From positions 1 through 62,578 of the forward strand of contig JBHEMZ010000060.1 in the NCBI GenBank assembly GCA_046262315.1: 62,578 nucleotides of DNA, read 5' to 3'. Position 1 is the stretch's first letter; each line of letters begins with the position of its first letter. The notes under the pieces were generated by a model. That model was not told the DNA's origin. It ran no database searches and was given only the letters and a program-made list of their open reading frames with translations. Position numbers and translations under genes: made by a program. This DNA is from JACVRM01 sp046262315. Its GTDB lineage: Bacteria; Actinomycetota; Thermoleophilia; Gaiellales; Gaiellaceae. This document shows positions 35,695 through 44,256 of the stretch, piece after piece.

Positions 35695-36951
35695 TCAGGT
35701 GCTGCGCCACGGGCCGAGGAGTAGTTCCTCCAACTGCTGAGCCTGCGCCAGCCGGGTACAGGAACGAGCGTAGGCGCGGCCACGCGCGCCCATCTCGGCG
35801 CCCTGCTGAGGATTTTGGGCAAGCCAGGTAGCGGCCGCGGCCAAGGCGTCCGGATCTTCTGGAGGAACCGCGATACCCGCTCCGGCGTCGCTAAGGATCT
35901 TTGCCGATTCGCCCGCAGCGGCGAGCAAGACCGGACGCCCGGTTGCCATGTAGTCGATGAGCTTTGACGGAACGAAATCGTGGAACGTCGGATGGCTCGA
36001 CAGTGGTACGAGTAGCGCATCGCTGGCCGCCAGGATCCGGGGAGCAACCTCGGGTTGAACCTGTCCGTGGAACGTCACGTTGGCGAGCCCGCGGCGCGCC
36101 GCGTCGGCAACGAGCGATTCCTTCACGGGTCCGGAACCAACGAATGCGAAATGAACCTGCCCGTCGGTCCGCTCGGAGGCGTTCAACACGGACGGCAACG
36201 CCTGAGCCAGGCCGTGGGTGCCTGCAAATGTGACCAGAAACCGGTCCGTGCCGATTTCAAGCGCTTTCCGGGCAGACCGGTCACCGTCCACGAAGAAGGC
36301 GTCCACCGTGCCGTTCGCGAGCAACGTCGCGCGTGGCTTGCAAGTGCGAAACGCATCGATGTGGTCGCAGAATGGGCGGGTCACGGCCGTCACCAAGTCC
36401 GCCGAGCGGTAGAGAAGCCGCTCCAGCCGCTCGGCCGCGCGTAGCTGCCACCCGGTGCCTACCTCCTGCAGGGCGACGGCGGCAGCCGGCCAGAGATCAC
36501 GCACGTCGAGGACGAAGCGTGCGCCCGTCAGGCGTGCGATGGCAAGGCCGACTGCGCCGACGAAGATCGGCGGCGTCGTCGCGAGGACCACGTCGTGTCG
36601 GCCCGCCACAGGAGCAACGGTCGCCGCCATCGCCATGAACGACAGGTAGAAGGCCAAGCGTGTCGTTCTTGTCTTGCGCCGATTGGTCTTCACCCAGACA
36701 CGAAGGACGCGGTAGCCCTTCGACCTGTCGTCTTCCACGAGGCGTCCGCGGTACTCGCTTGGCAAGACGCCATGCGGATGATTGGGAAACTCGCAGATGA
36801 CAGTCACTTGGTGGCCGCGGTCCGCCAGGTACTCGGCAAACGACTGCATGCGCGCCTGCGTCGCACCGATCTCGGGCGGGAAGTACTGCGACACGATGAG
36901 AACGCGAAGCTTCCTCTCCGGTTGGGCTCCGCGGGAAGCTGCGGGCATCAC
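35695..36951 (-). CDS. GT4 family glycosyltransferase (WbuB-like)
   Basis: A 418-aa enzyme of the WbuB-like GT4 group (fucosamine or N-acetylhexosamine transferases in O-antigen clusters). The N-terminus has LIVSQYFPPEIGATQARMQS and VTVICEFPNHPHG, both group hallmarks. LDVRDLWPAAAVALQ follows in the acceptor half. The donor half has FLVTFAGTHGLAQALPSVL, HFAFVGSGPVKESL and FVPSKLIDYMATGRPVLLA. The GTG at 36951 overlaps the upstream heparinase stop (GTGA), so the in-frame ATG one codon later is less likely. Donor assignment is by family resemblance only. It lies at the 3' end of the minus-strand unit that starts with the WecA-like gene. Confidence 0.88.
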   Translation of the reverse strand: MMPAASRGAQPERKLRVLIVSQYFPPEIGATQARMQSFAEYLADRGHQVTVICEFPNHPHGVLPSEYRGRLVEDDRSKGYRVLRVWVKTNRRKTRTTRLAFYLSFMAMAATVAPVAGRHDVVLATTPPIFVGAVGLAIARLTGARFVLDVRDLWPAAAVALQEVGTGWQLRAAERLERLLYRSADLVTAVTRPFCDHIDAFRTCKPRATLLANGTVDAFFVDGDRSARKALEIGTDRFLVTFAGTHGLAQALPSVLNASERTDGQVHFAFVGSGPVKESLVADAARRGLANVTFHGQVQPEVAPRILAASDALLVPLSSHPTFHDFVPSKLIDYMATGRPVLLAAAGESAKILSDAGAGIAVPPEDPDALAAAATWLAQNPQQGAEMGARGRAYARSCTRLAQAQQLEELLLGPWRST

Positions 36952-38585
36952 GCTAGCCCTTTGGCAGCTAGTCGGATGCGCCAGCCCAGGCTTGCGGGCA
37001 GGCTCGAGCGGCGCCTCGCGACCAGCACGGGGGCCGGCTGGGGCGCGAAGAGTTCTTCAGCCACTTCGCCGGACTCGACGTGGTGGTCGCCGTCACGCGG
37101 CTCCACCGGGACGGAGTCGGGGCTCGTCCCCGGCGGTAGGGGGAGCCGGCTCTCGAGGAGCCGACGCTCTCGTCCGGTCAGCTGGTCGTCGACGTCGATG
37201 CAGTCGGCGTTCCACGAGATGCGCCGCTCATGCCGGAGACCGGGCAGCGGCTCGAATTTCCACGCGGCTGCCACCACCGTCCCCGATGATGCTGTGCCGC
37301 TGACGTCCATCAACTTCACGCGAGGCAGTCGGCCTGCGCGGAAGGCGCCCCAGAGCAGGAATTGGTCGCGCGCGTCGACCGTGACGGTGGCGTGTGAGCT
37401 CGTAGAGCGGCAGCGATTGCGCAGGGGGCCAGGCTCGTACGTCGGTGTCCCGGGATCGACGACGACGGGCCTTCCGTCCACCCAGAGCTGAAACGAGAGC
37501 GCATCAGCATGCGCGTGGGGTGGCAAGAAATGTGGCGCCGGTGGGCCGCAGTCCAATGCGAGCCACACACTCCCCGTGCGGAGAACGGCATACCCGGTCT
37601 CAGCAAAGATTGCGAGACCGTCATTTTGGGGCGGGTGCAACATGCGCAGATCCGGCGCGAGCTCGCGAGTGCCGTCGTTGAAAAGCGCTGGAACACCGTC
37701 AGGACGCGTTGTGGCAGCAGCGAACTGCAACATCCGATCGATTGTCGCGTCGAGGGTGTCGAGGCCAGCCGCCGCCCGAACCTCGAGCAGGTCCCGGAGA
37801 ACGATCGCGTGGTACACGGGGCTGCGCTCGTAGTGACCACCGTCGGCCAGGATTTGTTCCGGCAGCTCGCCCTCCAACAGCGCGATTCCGCGGCGAACTA
37901 ACCGTTGCTGGTCGAACGCCAGGCCTCCTAGAATCAGTGCACGGGCGTTCCTGATCAGATGGTTTCCGAGGATGTCGTGCTCGACATTCCGCTCGAGGTA
38001 GGCGAGTTGCCGCCACAGGCTTTCATTGACCTCGCTCCCACCAAGGGCCGGCTCCAGAGCAAGGGCGGCAATCCAGTTACCGACGCGAGTGGACACCGTG
38101 TAGGGGTGCCAAGCATCCCCCCTTGCAGGCGGATTGCGCTCGATCCAGGACGCAAGCGCTCGGCGAGCGACGTCGAGCAACGCCGGCTCGGAAGAGCGCG
38201 CACAACCGAGGATCTCCTCGCCGTAATGCAAGTGAAACCGTCGCACACGCTCGAGGTCGCTGGCCTCCCAGTCGGCGGGCGGGTACGTGAGCTCACGGCC
38301 CAAGACGTCGATGCGGCCGTCGACAAGGCCGCGAGCGACCTCGTCGGAGGCTGAAAAAGCCGGAGATTGCCAAAGCTCCACGGCTTCCGAAACGCGGCGC
38401 GGATCTCCGGTGCGAGGCGGAGCGCCGGTACGACGGCGGTCGAGCGGACGCCGCGCGCGGGCGACGATCTGCCGTCGCTGCGCGCTCCGCGCAGCGTTTG
38501 CATAAAGCCGAACATGGCGGACAACCCGCTCGCGAATGAGGCTCAGCCAAGCCTGCGCGCGCAGGACCCGATGTCTCTCGCTCAT
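36948..38585 (-). CDS. Heparinase II/III family protein, shorter member
   Basis: A 545-aa family member with the helical domain (~60-320) and beta-sandwich (~330-530). Likely catalytic segments are VEHDILGNHLIRNARALIL (Asn/His), ADGGHYERSPVYHAIVLRDL (Tyr) and LPPHAHADALSFQLWVDG with TSSHATVTVD (His). The ATG at 38585 is chosen because GGAG lies just upstream and the longer frame overlaps the next gene; 40 bp separate it from the WecA-like stop. No signal peptide. Together with the 704-aa homologue at 29201-31315 it suggests the polymer contains a uronic acid that this family recognises. Confidence 0.85.
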   Translation of the reverse strand: MSERHRVLRAQAWLSLIRERVVRHVRLYANAARSAQRRQIVARARRPLDRRRTGAPPRTGDPRRVSEAVELWQSPAFSASDEVARGLVDGRIDVLGRELTYPPADWEASDLERVRRFHLHYGEEILGCARSSEPALLDVARRALASWIERNPPARGDAWHPYTVSTRVGNWIAALALEPALGGSEVNESLWRQLAYLERNVEHDILGNHLIRNARALILGGLAFDQQRLVRRGIALLEGELPEQILADGGHYERSPVYHAIVLRDLLEVRAAAGLDTLDATIDRMLQFAAATTRPDGVPALFNDGTRELAPDLRMLHPPQNDGLAIFAETGYAVLRTGSVWLALDCGPPAPHFLPPHAHADALSFQLWVDGRPVVVDPGTPTYEPGPLRNRCRSTSSHATVTVDARDQFLLWGAFRAGRLPRVKLMDVSGTASSGTVVAAAWKFEPLPGLRHERRISWNADCIDVDDQLTGRERRLLESRLPLPPGTSPDSVPVEPRDGDHHVESGEVAEELFAPQPAPVLVARRRSSLPASLGWRIRLAAKGLA

Positions 38586-38625
38586 GGCTCCGGCGGCACG
38601 ACCGGCTTCCTTCCCGCCGACGGTT

Positions 38626-39771
38626 CTAGTCGCCGAATGTACGGGCGGCCTCTGTTGGAGCGGTGGCCTCGCGAACCACATAGGGCATCGATCTGGCGCT
38701 CCGCGCCGACGTCGTCACCGGCCGCGGTGTGGGCTTCGACGAATCAGCGGCCCTTGTGAGCCGAACGGGCGCTAGCGGCGACACACGTTCAAGGAGAACG
38801 CCGGCGACGAGGAAGACACCGGCGAAGACGGCACCGGTAGCCAGAGCCACGTTCGCGCCGGCGACGTAGGCGAACAGCGCTGCGCCGCAAAGGAACGACT
38901 GCGTGAGCGCAAGGAGTGCGGCCATCTTTCGCGGCGAGCGGATCACACGGCCGATGCGATGCGTCGTGTGATCGCGGCCTCCCACCCAGACGGTCACATG
39001 GCGCCGAAGCCGCGAAATCACGACGAGCGTCGTGTCGAACGCGGGCAGGCCCACGAGGAGGACGGCTGGTACGGGGGCGCCTGTGCCGACTTCGTCACGC
39101 AGGTCAAGGGCGAGGACGCCGGCGGCGAGAACGAAACCGAGCGACATCGTGCCTCCGTCACCCAGGAAGATTCGGGCGGGAACGCTGAGGTTGTAGCGCA
39201 GGAATGACAGCGTTGCTCCGCAGACTGCGATCGCGAGGATAGCGATCGTGAGATCGCCGTGGATCAGGGCACCGATTGCGATCCCTGCCGCCGAAACGCC
39301 CGCGACGGCAGACGCCGCTCCATCCATGTTGTCCATCAGATTCATGGCATTGACTACGGCGATGACCCAGAAGACCGTCAGCAACGCATCTGCGACCGGA
39401 TTGCCGAATACAGACCAGCCGAGTCCCGTGGCGGCCAACAGGACGGCGGCGGCTGCCGTTGCGATCAGCCGGTGAAGGGGCGACAGGCCGCGGCGGTCGT
39501 CGACCGTGCCGACGACCCACAGTACCCCGGCGCCGACAACGATTGGCGCAATTGTCCCGAACTCGGACGCAACGAAGGTGGATCCCCCCAGGATTCCGAG
39601 CACCACAGCGGCTCCACCCAGGTAGGGAGTGGGCGCCAGGTGCGCCTTGTAGCTGCGGGGCGTGTCGAAGAAGTGCGCGCGGATCGCGACTGAGATCGCG
39701 AGCGGAGTGGCGATGAGGACGACGCCGCCGGCAAGAAGGAACGCTCCGAGGAGCCTCACTCCCTCCTGCAC
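38626..39771 (-). CDS. MraY/WecA-type polyprenyl-phosphate sugar-1-phosphate transferase
   Basis: A 381-aa membrane enzyme with ~10-11 helices. Conserved cytoplasmic-loop motifs are GTVDDRRGLSPLHRL (Asp pair), NAMNLMDNMDGAA (family N-x-x-D-N-x-D), RIFLGDGGTMSLGF and GGRDHTTHRIGR (the His motif shared with WecA, H-x-H-H in MraY). It transfers a sugar-1-phosphate, typically GlcNAc-1-P, onto undecaprenyl phosphate, the first step of repeat-unit assembly. The GTG start is preceded 5 nt upstream by GGGAGGGGGG, one of the strongest Shine-Dalgarno sites in the window. The C-terminal ~50 residues are Ser/Thr/Pro-rich and cytoplasmic. It is probably the initiating transferase for the whole locus. Confidence 0.9.
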   Translation of the reverse strand: MQEGVRLLGAFLLAGGVVLIATPLAISVAIRAHFFDTPRSYKAHLAPTPYLGGAAVVLGILGGSTFVASEFGTIAPIVVGAGVLWVVGTVDDRRGLSPLHRLIATAAAAVLLAATGLGWSVFGNPVADALLTVFWVIAVVNAMNLMDNMDGAASAVAGVSAAGIAIGALIHGDLTIAILAIAVCGATLSFLRYNLSVPARIFLGDGGTMSLGFVLAAGVLALDLRDEVGTGAPVPAVLLVGLPAFDTTLVVISRLRRHVTVWVGGRDHTTHRIGRVIRSPRKMAALLALTQSFLCGAALFAYVAGANVALATGAVFAGVFLVAGVLLERVSPLAPVRLTRAADSSKPTPRPVTTSARSARSMPYVVREATAPTEAARTFGD

Positions 39772-39902
39772 TCGGACCCCCCTCCCGCTCGACTTCGTCC
39801 CGTTCCGTCTGGAGCACGCACAACCACCTAGATCCTCACGGTCGTGAAACTGCCTCGTCCTAGGTTTCTAGGCGGCGGCATCATGCAACAAGGATCTGCC
39901 GT

Positions 39903-39939
39903 CTGGCAAAAGGGCCGTGCGACCAGGGGTGTTTGCCAG
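39903..39939. other. Inverted repeat downstream of the O-antigen ligase gene
   Basis: CTGGCAAA (39903-39910) and TTTGCCAG (39932-39939) form an 8-bp perfect inverted repeat with a 21-nt loop, starting 2 bp beyond the stop of the ligase-like gene on the minus strand. No T-run follows, so terminator function is doubtful. In the same 170-bp gap, CCTAG-GTTT-CTAGG (39859-39872) is a second small palindrome. Nothing else was recognised in this gap. Confidence 0.3.
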
Positions 39940-39941
39940 CC

Positions 39942-41789
39942 TCAGCGGGCCAGCAGAGGCGAGCGCGGATTCAACTCAGCGGCGCGTTGTAGGCTGGTCC
40001 GGGCTGCGCGAACTGCTCCATCGCTGGTCTCAAGGCGCGCGCGAACGAGCCAAAACCGCCAGTCGCGGCCGTCTCTGTCGATCGCCTTCATGATCCAGTG
40101 TCGCGCCATGCGTAGATCGCCCGCTTGCTCCGCTACTAGCGCCAGCTGTACGTACGGGGACGAGGCCCACGGTTGCAGGTCGCGTGCCGCGTGTGCCTCC
40201 CCCGCTGCGCGCCTCGTGTCGCCGCGGGCGGCGGCGGCTTGACTGTCTTCGAGTTGGGCGGTGCTCAGGATCGGCAGCGCAGCGGCCAATGCGACGCCGA
40301 GGGCGACGAGGGGCACAGCGAGGCGCGCAGGCCGTGAACGCCGCCGGGCAGACGCCCGCGGTGCCAGTCCGAGGCCGAGGCAGGCGACGCCGACGGTCGT
40401 CACGGCGGTGAGCTCCCAGAGCCAATCGATCCCAGCTCCCCACAGGAAGGTCGCAAAGGCTGCTGTCACCGCTGCGACCGTGGGGCCAGCGCGCGAGCGG
40501 AGGAGGAGCGCCGCGAGCCCGGCGAGCAGTGCCATCAGGAGGAGCGCAAAGCCGGCGATACCGAGCTCCCCGAGGGTCTCCAGGTAAAGCGAATGCGCGT
40601 CCCGGATGAACAGCGCGAAGGACGCGTGCTCGGCCCACCATGCCTCATATGAACCGGCGCCTTCCCCCGCGAGTAGGTGCGCGCGCCACTGGTCGGTCGC
40701 GGCTGACCAGAACTGCCACCGGCCGGTACTTCCGATGCTCAGCAGGTGCCCCTCCACGGACGGCGTGGCGGTCGACGGGGTCGGCGTCGCCCTGAACTCG
40801 TCGAAGCGGCTGAGCGGATCGGCCAGCGCGAGACCGGTCGCCAGCGCGATCGCCGTGGCCGTGGCGAACGCCCAGCCGAGTGCCGCCGGCGGCCGTGGTG
40901 CGCTACGGAATGCGAACGCCGCGGCAGCGTAAGCGGCCGCCGTCGCTACGCAGGCGAGTCCGATCAGCAGGGCCGCCTGCTCTCCCTGCTGAACGGCCGC
41001 GCTGCGTTGTGGCTCATCGACGAGTTCAGGACGTGCGGCCAGCACGGAGATGACGACCGCTCCCCCTGCGGAAGCGGCGAGGGTTGCGGCAAGAGTCCGC
41101 CAGCGATCGGGCGTGAGAGCGAGGAAGACGCAGGTGGCAATGAGCGCAGACGAAGCGGCGCCTCGCGAAGACGTCAGGTAGATGGCGCCGGCGAGCGCGG
41201 GCAGCGCACCGATGGCAGTGGCGCGGAGGATGAGGGGCCTGTCCAGCGATCGGGCCAGCAGCAGCGGGACCCCCAACGCGACCAGGATGCCGAGGCCGTT
41301 TGAGTAGTTCAGCGGCCAGTTGAGCGCGTCGCTCAGGAACTCTTGGATCGGCCCCGCCGGCAAGTGCTCGGGAAAGCACCGGCTGGCTAGCGAGAGCAGC
41401 CCCGTCGCCGTGATACCCAGTGCCAGGCCATCAGCCCAGCGGCGAGCTGTGCGCGACGACGCCGACATGACGACCAGGAGGAAGACGCCGAGGTACATCG
41501 TGACGCGGTTGAACTCGTTGAACGCCCGCTCCGCGCTTGGCGCCCAGGCGATTGACGCACCCGTCCACGCGGCGAACCCCGTGAGCAGGCCGGCCACGAG
41601 CCATGCCGCGCGAGGGATGCGTGCCCGCGGCAGGAGGCCGAGCGCCACGCCCAGGCCAAGCGTCCACCAGACGGCGATCGAGAAGGTGTTACGGCTGACG
41701 AGCGAATAGGTTCCACCGTCGTACGCGAGCCAGAAGACGACCGCCGCGACGGCGAGCGTCAAGACCAGGCCCGTTGCTCGTGCAGTCAT
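39942..41789 (-). CDS. O-antigen ligase/Wzy_C family membrane protein with C-terminal TPR-like region
   Basis: A 615-aa protein: ~11 helices over residues ~5-500, then ~110 soluble residues with TPR-like helical pairs (AAAARGDTRRAAGEAHAARD, MARHWIMKAIDRDGRDWRFW). The large outer loop contains LAGEGAGSYEAWWAEHASFA and RDAHSLYLETLGELGIAGF, the Wzy_C/WaaL signature with the conserved His. It would ligate or polymerise undecaprenyl-linked glycans outside the membrane, with the TPR part possibly docking partners. The ATG at 41789 is chosen over a distant TTG because helix 1 begins at once (GLVLTLAVAAVVFWLA). A 7-bp inverted repeat lies just upstream of this start. Transcribed toward the WecA-like gene. 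Confidence 0.85.
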   Translation of the reverse strand: MTARATGLVLTLAVAAVVFWLAYDGGTYSLVSRNTFSIAVWWTLGLGVALGLLPRARIPRAAWLVAGLLTGFAAWTGASIAWAPSAERAFNEFNRVTMYLGVFLLVVMSASSRTARRWADGLALGITATGLLSLASRCFPEHLPAGPIQEFLSDALNWPLNYSNGLGILVALGVPLLLARSLDRPLILRATAIGALPALAGAIYLTSSRGAASSALIATCVFLALTPDRWRTLAATLAASAGGAVVISVLAARPELVDEPQRSAAVQQGEQAALLIGLACVATAAAYAAAAFAFRSAPRPPAALGWAFATATAIALATGLALADPLSRFDEFRATPTPSTATPSVEGHLLSIGSTGRWQFWSAATDQWRAHLLAGEGAGSYEAWWAEHASFALFIRDAHSLYLETLGELGIAGFALLLMALLAGLAALLLRSRAGPTVAAVTAAFATFLWGAGIDWLWELTAVTTVGVACLGLGLAPRASARRRSRPARLAVPLVALGVALAAALPILSTAQLEDSQAAAARGDTRRAAGEAHAARDLQPWASSPYVQLALVAEQAGDLRMARHWIMKAIDRDGRDWRFWLVRARLETSDGAVRAARTSLQRAAELNPRSPLLAR

Positions 41790-41794
41790 AGGCT

Positions 41795-41813
41795 CTATCG
41801 CGGAAGGCGATAG
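41795..41813 (-). promoter_or_regulatory. Inverted repeat just upstream of the O-antigen ligase start
   Basis: CTATCGC (41795-41801), a 5-nt loop and GCGATAG (41807-41813) form a perfect 7-bp inverted repeat ending 6 nt before the ATG at 41789 on the minus strand. It covers the place where the ribosome binding site should be. It could be an operator or an mRNA hairpin limiting translation; no homologous site was seen elsewhere in the window. Confidence 0.4.
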
Positions 41814-41954
41814 GTCGGTGCGCCGCGGATTGGTGGGCGCTTCTCGGGGGTAGTCGCGTCGCAGATGCTCGGCCAACGTCGGCGATCCTTCACGGCAAGT
41901 CGAGGCGGCAGGCTACGGGCAGAGTTGGGACGGTGCCATGCCTACACTGGCTCG

Positions 41955-42443
41955 GTGCATCGTTTCCCGGCCGTGCTCGTGGTGATCGCTGCGCTCGCTT
42001 TTGCGCCCGCGGCCGCCGCGACCCATACGCCGGGGCATCCCCCGACGGGCGCTTCGGCTTTCGACCAGTACGTCGAGCAAATTCCGAGCAGCAGTGGCTC
42101 GACGGTGCCTGGCACGGGCAGTGGGAAGAGGCGGCCGCTCGCCCCCGGAGTTGCCGCCGAGCTTCGCTCGCTGGGCCTGGAGGGCGCGCTGCTCGAGTCG
42201 ATCGCGACGGATCCGTCGCTAGGCGCTCCGGAGCGCACGTCGCGAGCCGACGCCCGCACGAGGCGACTCCTTCGCGAGCGGGCCGACGACGACTCCGGCG
42301 CCAGCGCGGCGTTCAGCGCGGCCGTGTCCGCGGCCGGGGACGGCTCAGCGGGACGGCTGGTCGCGCTCGTTGTCGTGCTAGGCGGCGTGACGATGCTCCT
42401 CGGTGGACTCGCGCTCCGGCAGCGTCGCATGTCGGCCGGTTAG
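41955..42443 (+). CDS. Small secreted, C-terminally membrane-anchored protein, unknown function
   Basis: A 162-aa protein with a signal peptide (FPAVLVVIAALAFAPAAAA, residues ~4-22), a low-complexity Ser/Gly/Pro region and a C-terminal helix (LVALVVVLGGVTMLLGGLAL) followed by RQRRMSAG. The hydrophobic tail plus basic end recalls cell-wall sorting signals, but no LPxTG-type motif precedes it, so it is more likely a simple membrane anchor. The GTG at 41955 puts the signal peptide at the N-terminus. It stands alone between divergent and convergent genes: its TAG overlaps the stop of the LPG-synthase-like gene by 4 bp. No family recognised. Confidence 0.6.
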   Translation: MHRFPAVLVVIAALAFAPAAAATHTPGHPPTGASAFDQYVEQIPSSSGSTVPGTGSGKRRPLAPGVAAELRSLGLEGALLESIATDPSLGAPERTSRADARTRRLLRERADDDSGASAAFSAAVSAAGDGSAGRLVALVVVLGGVTMLLGGLALRQRRMSAG

Positions 42444-43432
42444 CGGGCGCGCCACCCGGGACGCAGCCGCAACGCCACGAGCCCGGCTGCGATGAACGGG
42501 GCGAAGCTCAGGACGTGCAGCACGACGGCGCACGCCAGCGCTCGCGCATCGTCGACGCCGTAGGGCTGGAGCGAGACCAGGGTTGCGGCTTCGAAGACGC
42601 CGACTGCGGAGGGAAGAGAGGGGATGACGAGTGCGAACGTGGTCGCCACCGCCACCAGGAGGGCGGCGCCGAAGCCGAGCTCCAGGTGCACAGCCCGCAT
42701 GGCGAGCCAGAATGAGAGAGCGACCCCGAGCCAGATCACGACACTGAGCGCGAACGCCAGCGCGCCGGCCCGCAGCTCGCGAAACGCTCGTCCGCCGCTC
42801 AGGAGTCGCGCCGCCGCCGCCGCCGTGCGCTCCGGCGAGAAGCGCAGCAGGCGGCCGAAGGGCCTGAGGATCACGGCCAGTGGACGTTCGCCGTAGAGCC
42901 GGAGGACGACGACTGTTCCGACCAGCGCGAGGGCAGCGACCGCGAGCAGGACGGTCGCGGTACGCAGCCACGTCACCTCGGGGATGAACGGGACGGTCAC
43001 GAAGAGCAGCACGAGGAGCGCCAGCGTGTCGAGCAGGCGCTCGGCGACGAGCGTCCCGGCCGCCTGCGCCCGCGAGGCGCCGGTATCGCGGTGCAGGACG
43101 ACCACGCGGGCCACCTCCCCGGCGCGCAGGGGCAGGAAGCTGTTCAGGAGCTCGCCGACGAGCAGCGCGCGCGTGGCGGCGCGCACGGGCGGCCGCGCCG
43201 CCGGGTCGAAGAGGTAGCGCCAGCGCGCGACGCGGAGGGCGACTGAACCGGCAAGCGCGCCGAGTGCGGGGACGAGCCACGCCCAGCTGCTCTCGCGAAG
43301 CGCGCGCCAGAACGCGTCGAAGTCGACGTCCCGGAGGGCCAGGTAGAGGAAGAGTGCGGAGCCGGCGAGGCCGGCGGCGACGAGAAGCGGGCGCAGCGCC
43401 CGTCTCGGCGCCGCCTGGGCGCCGTTGGTCAC
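42440..43432 (-). CDS. Lysylphosphatidylglycerol synthase transmembrane domain (UPF0104) protein
   Basis: A 330-aa membrane protein with 8-9 helices and the UPF0104/LPG-synthase TM signature: SFLPLRAGEVARVVVLHRDT, AAGTLVAERLLDTLALLVL and PSLPSAVGVFEAATLVSL. Proteins of this type without the aminoacyl-transferase domain are thought to act as flippases or as partners of polyprenol glycosylation. GTG at 43432 overlaps the upstream GT2 stop (GTGA), and the pairing with a DGDGQ-type GT2 gene is common. It is the last gene of the long minus-strand unit 42440-50712. Confidence 0.88.
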   Translation of the reverse strand: MTNGAQAAPRRALRPLLVAAGLAGSALFLYLALRDVDFDAFWRALRESSWAWLVPALGALAGSVALRVARWRYLFDPAARPPVRAATRALLVGELLNSFLPLRAGEVARVVVLHRDTGASRAQAAGTLVAERLLDTLALLVLLFVTVPFIPEVTWLRTATVLLAVAALALVGTVVVLRLYGERPLAVILRPFGRLLRFSPERTAAAAARLLSGGRAFRELRAGALAFALSVVIWLGVALSFWLAMRAVHLELGFGAALLVAVATTFALVIPSLPSAVGVFEAATLVSLQPYGVDDARALACAVVLHVLSFAPFIAAGLVALRLRPGWRAR

Positions 43433-44256
43433 CGCCGTCCGCGGTCGTTCGGCTTGCGGCTCGCAGCGGCATGGCGGCCCTGTGGAGCGATGCTGCCACC
43501 GCCCGCCGGCCCGCTCGGGGCCGCGCTCCGCCCCGGCGGCCGCTCGCGCAGCGCGGGGTGCAGGCCGAGCCGCGCCTGCGCCATGTTGCGCAGGAACTCC
43601 CAGACCGTGCCAGGCCCGACGAACGAGCCGCGGGCGGGGTTCTCGAGGAAGCGCACCGGAAACTCGCGCACGACGAGCCCGAGCCGGCGCGCCTTGAGCA
43701 GGATCTCCGCGTCGGTGAACCAGTCGCCGGTGCGCAGGTCGAGACGCTGGTAGGCCTCGCGGGTCATGCCCTTCGGGCGCCCGTTGACGTCCCACAGCCC
43801 GCGCGTGCGGAAGAGCAGCCGGAAGAGCAGGTTGAAGCCGAGCGACGCGACCGTGCGGATGGAGCCGTCCTCGCGCAGGAACCGGCGTCCTTTGACGATC
43901 GGCGCACCTGTTTCGGCGAGCTGCCGGTAGGCCTCCAGCGCGTACTCGACCGGCACCTGGCCGTCCCCGTCGATGACGACGAGGTAACACCCGCGGGCGG
44001 CGCGCAGGCCGGAGCGCATGTCCCAGCCCATGTCGCCCTGCTTCGGCTCGGCGATCGTCCGGATCGTGTCGCGGCCGCGTGCGAGCTCCGCCACGACGGC
44101 CGGCGTGCGGTCTTCCGGAGACCAGAAGTTCGCGACGAGGATCAGCTCGTACGCCACGCTCGCCGCCTCGAGCAGCTCGTAGAGCGGGACGACGACCGCC
44201 GGAGCATGCTCCTGGGAGCGGTAGGCGAGGACGACGACCGAGAGCTCAGGTGCCAT
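43429..44256 (-). CDS. GT2 family glycosyltransferase (polyprenyl-phosphate type)
   Basis: A 275-aa GT2 protein: LSVVVLAYRSQEHAPAVV, YELILVANFWSPEDRTPAVV, KQGDMGWDMRSGLRAARG and VVIDGDGQVPVEYALEAYR with the DxD motif as in DPM1-like enzymes. A short hydrophobic stretch (LGFNLLFRLLFRTRGLWDVN) follows. The ATG at 44256 is chosen because the family N-terminus begins there; it overlaps the upstream methyltransferase stop by 11 bp. The last ~35 residues are basic and disordered. It probably loads a sugar onto polyprenyl phosphate, working with the adjacent UPF0104 protein. Confidence 0.87.
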   Translation of the reverse strand: MAPELSVVVLAYRSQEHAPAVVVPLYELLEAASVAYELILVANFWSPEDRTPAVVAELARGRDTIRTIAEPKQGDMGWDMRSGLRAARGCYLVVIDGDGQVPVEYALEAYRQLAETGAPIVKGRRFLREDGSIRTVASLGFNLLFRLLFRTRGLWDVNGRPKGMTREAYQRLDLRTGDWFTDAEILLKARRLGLVVREFPVRFLENPARGSFVGPGTVWEFLRNMAQARLGLHPALRERPPGRSAAPSGPAGGGSIAPQGRHAAASRKPNDRGRR

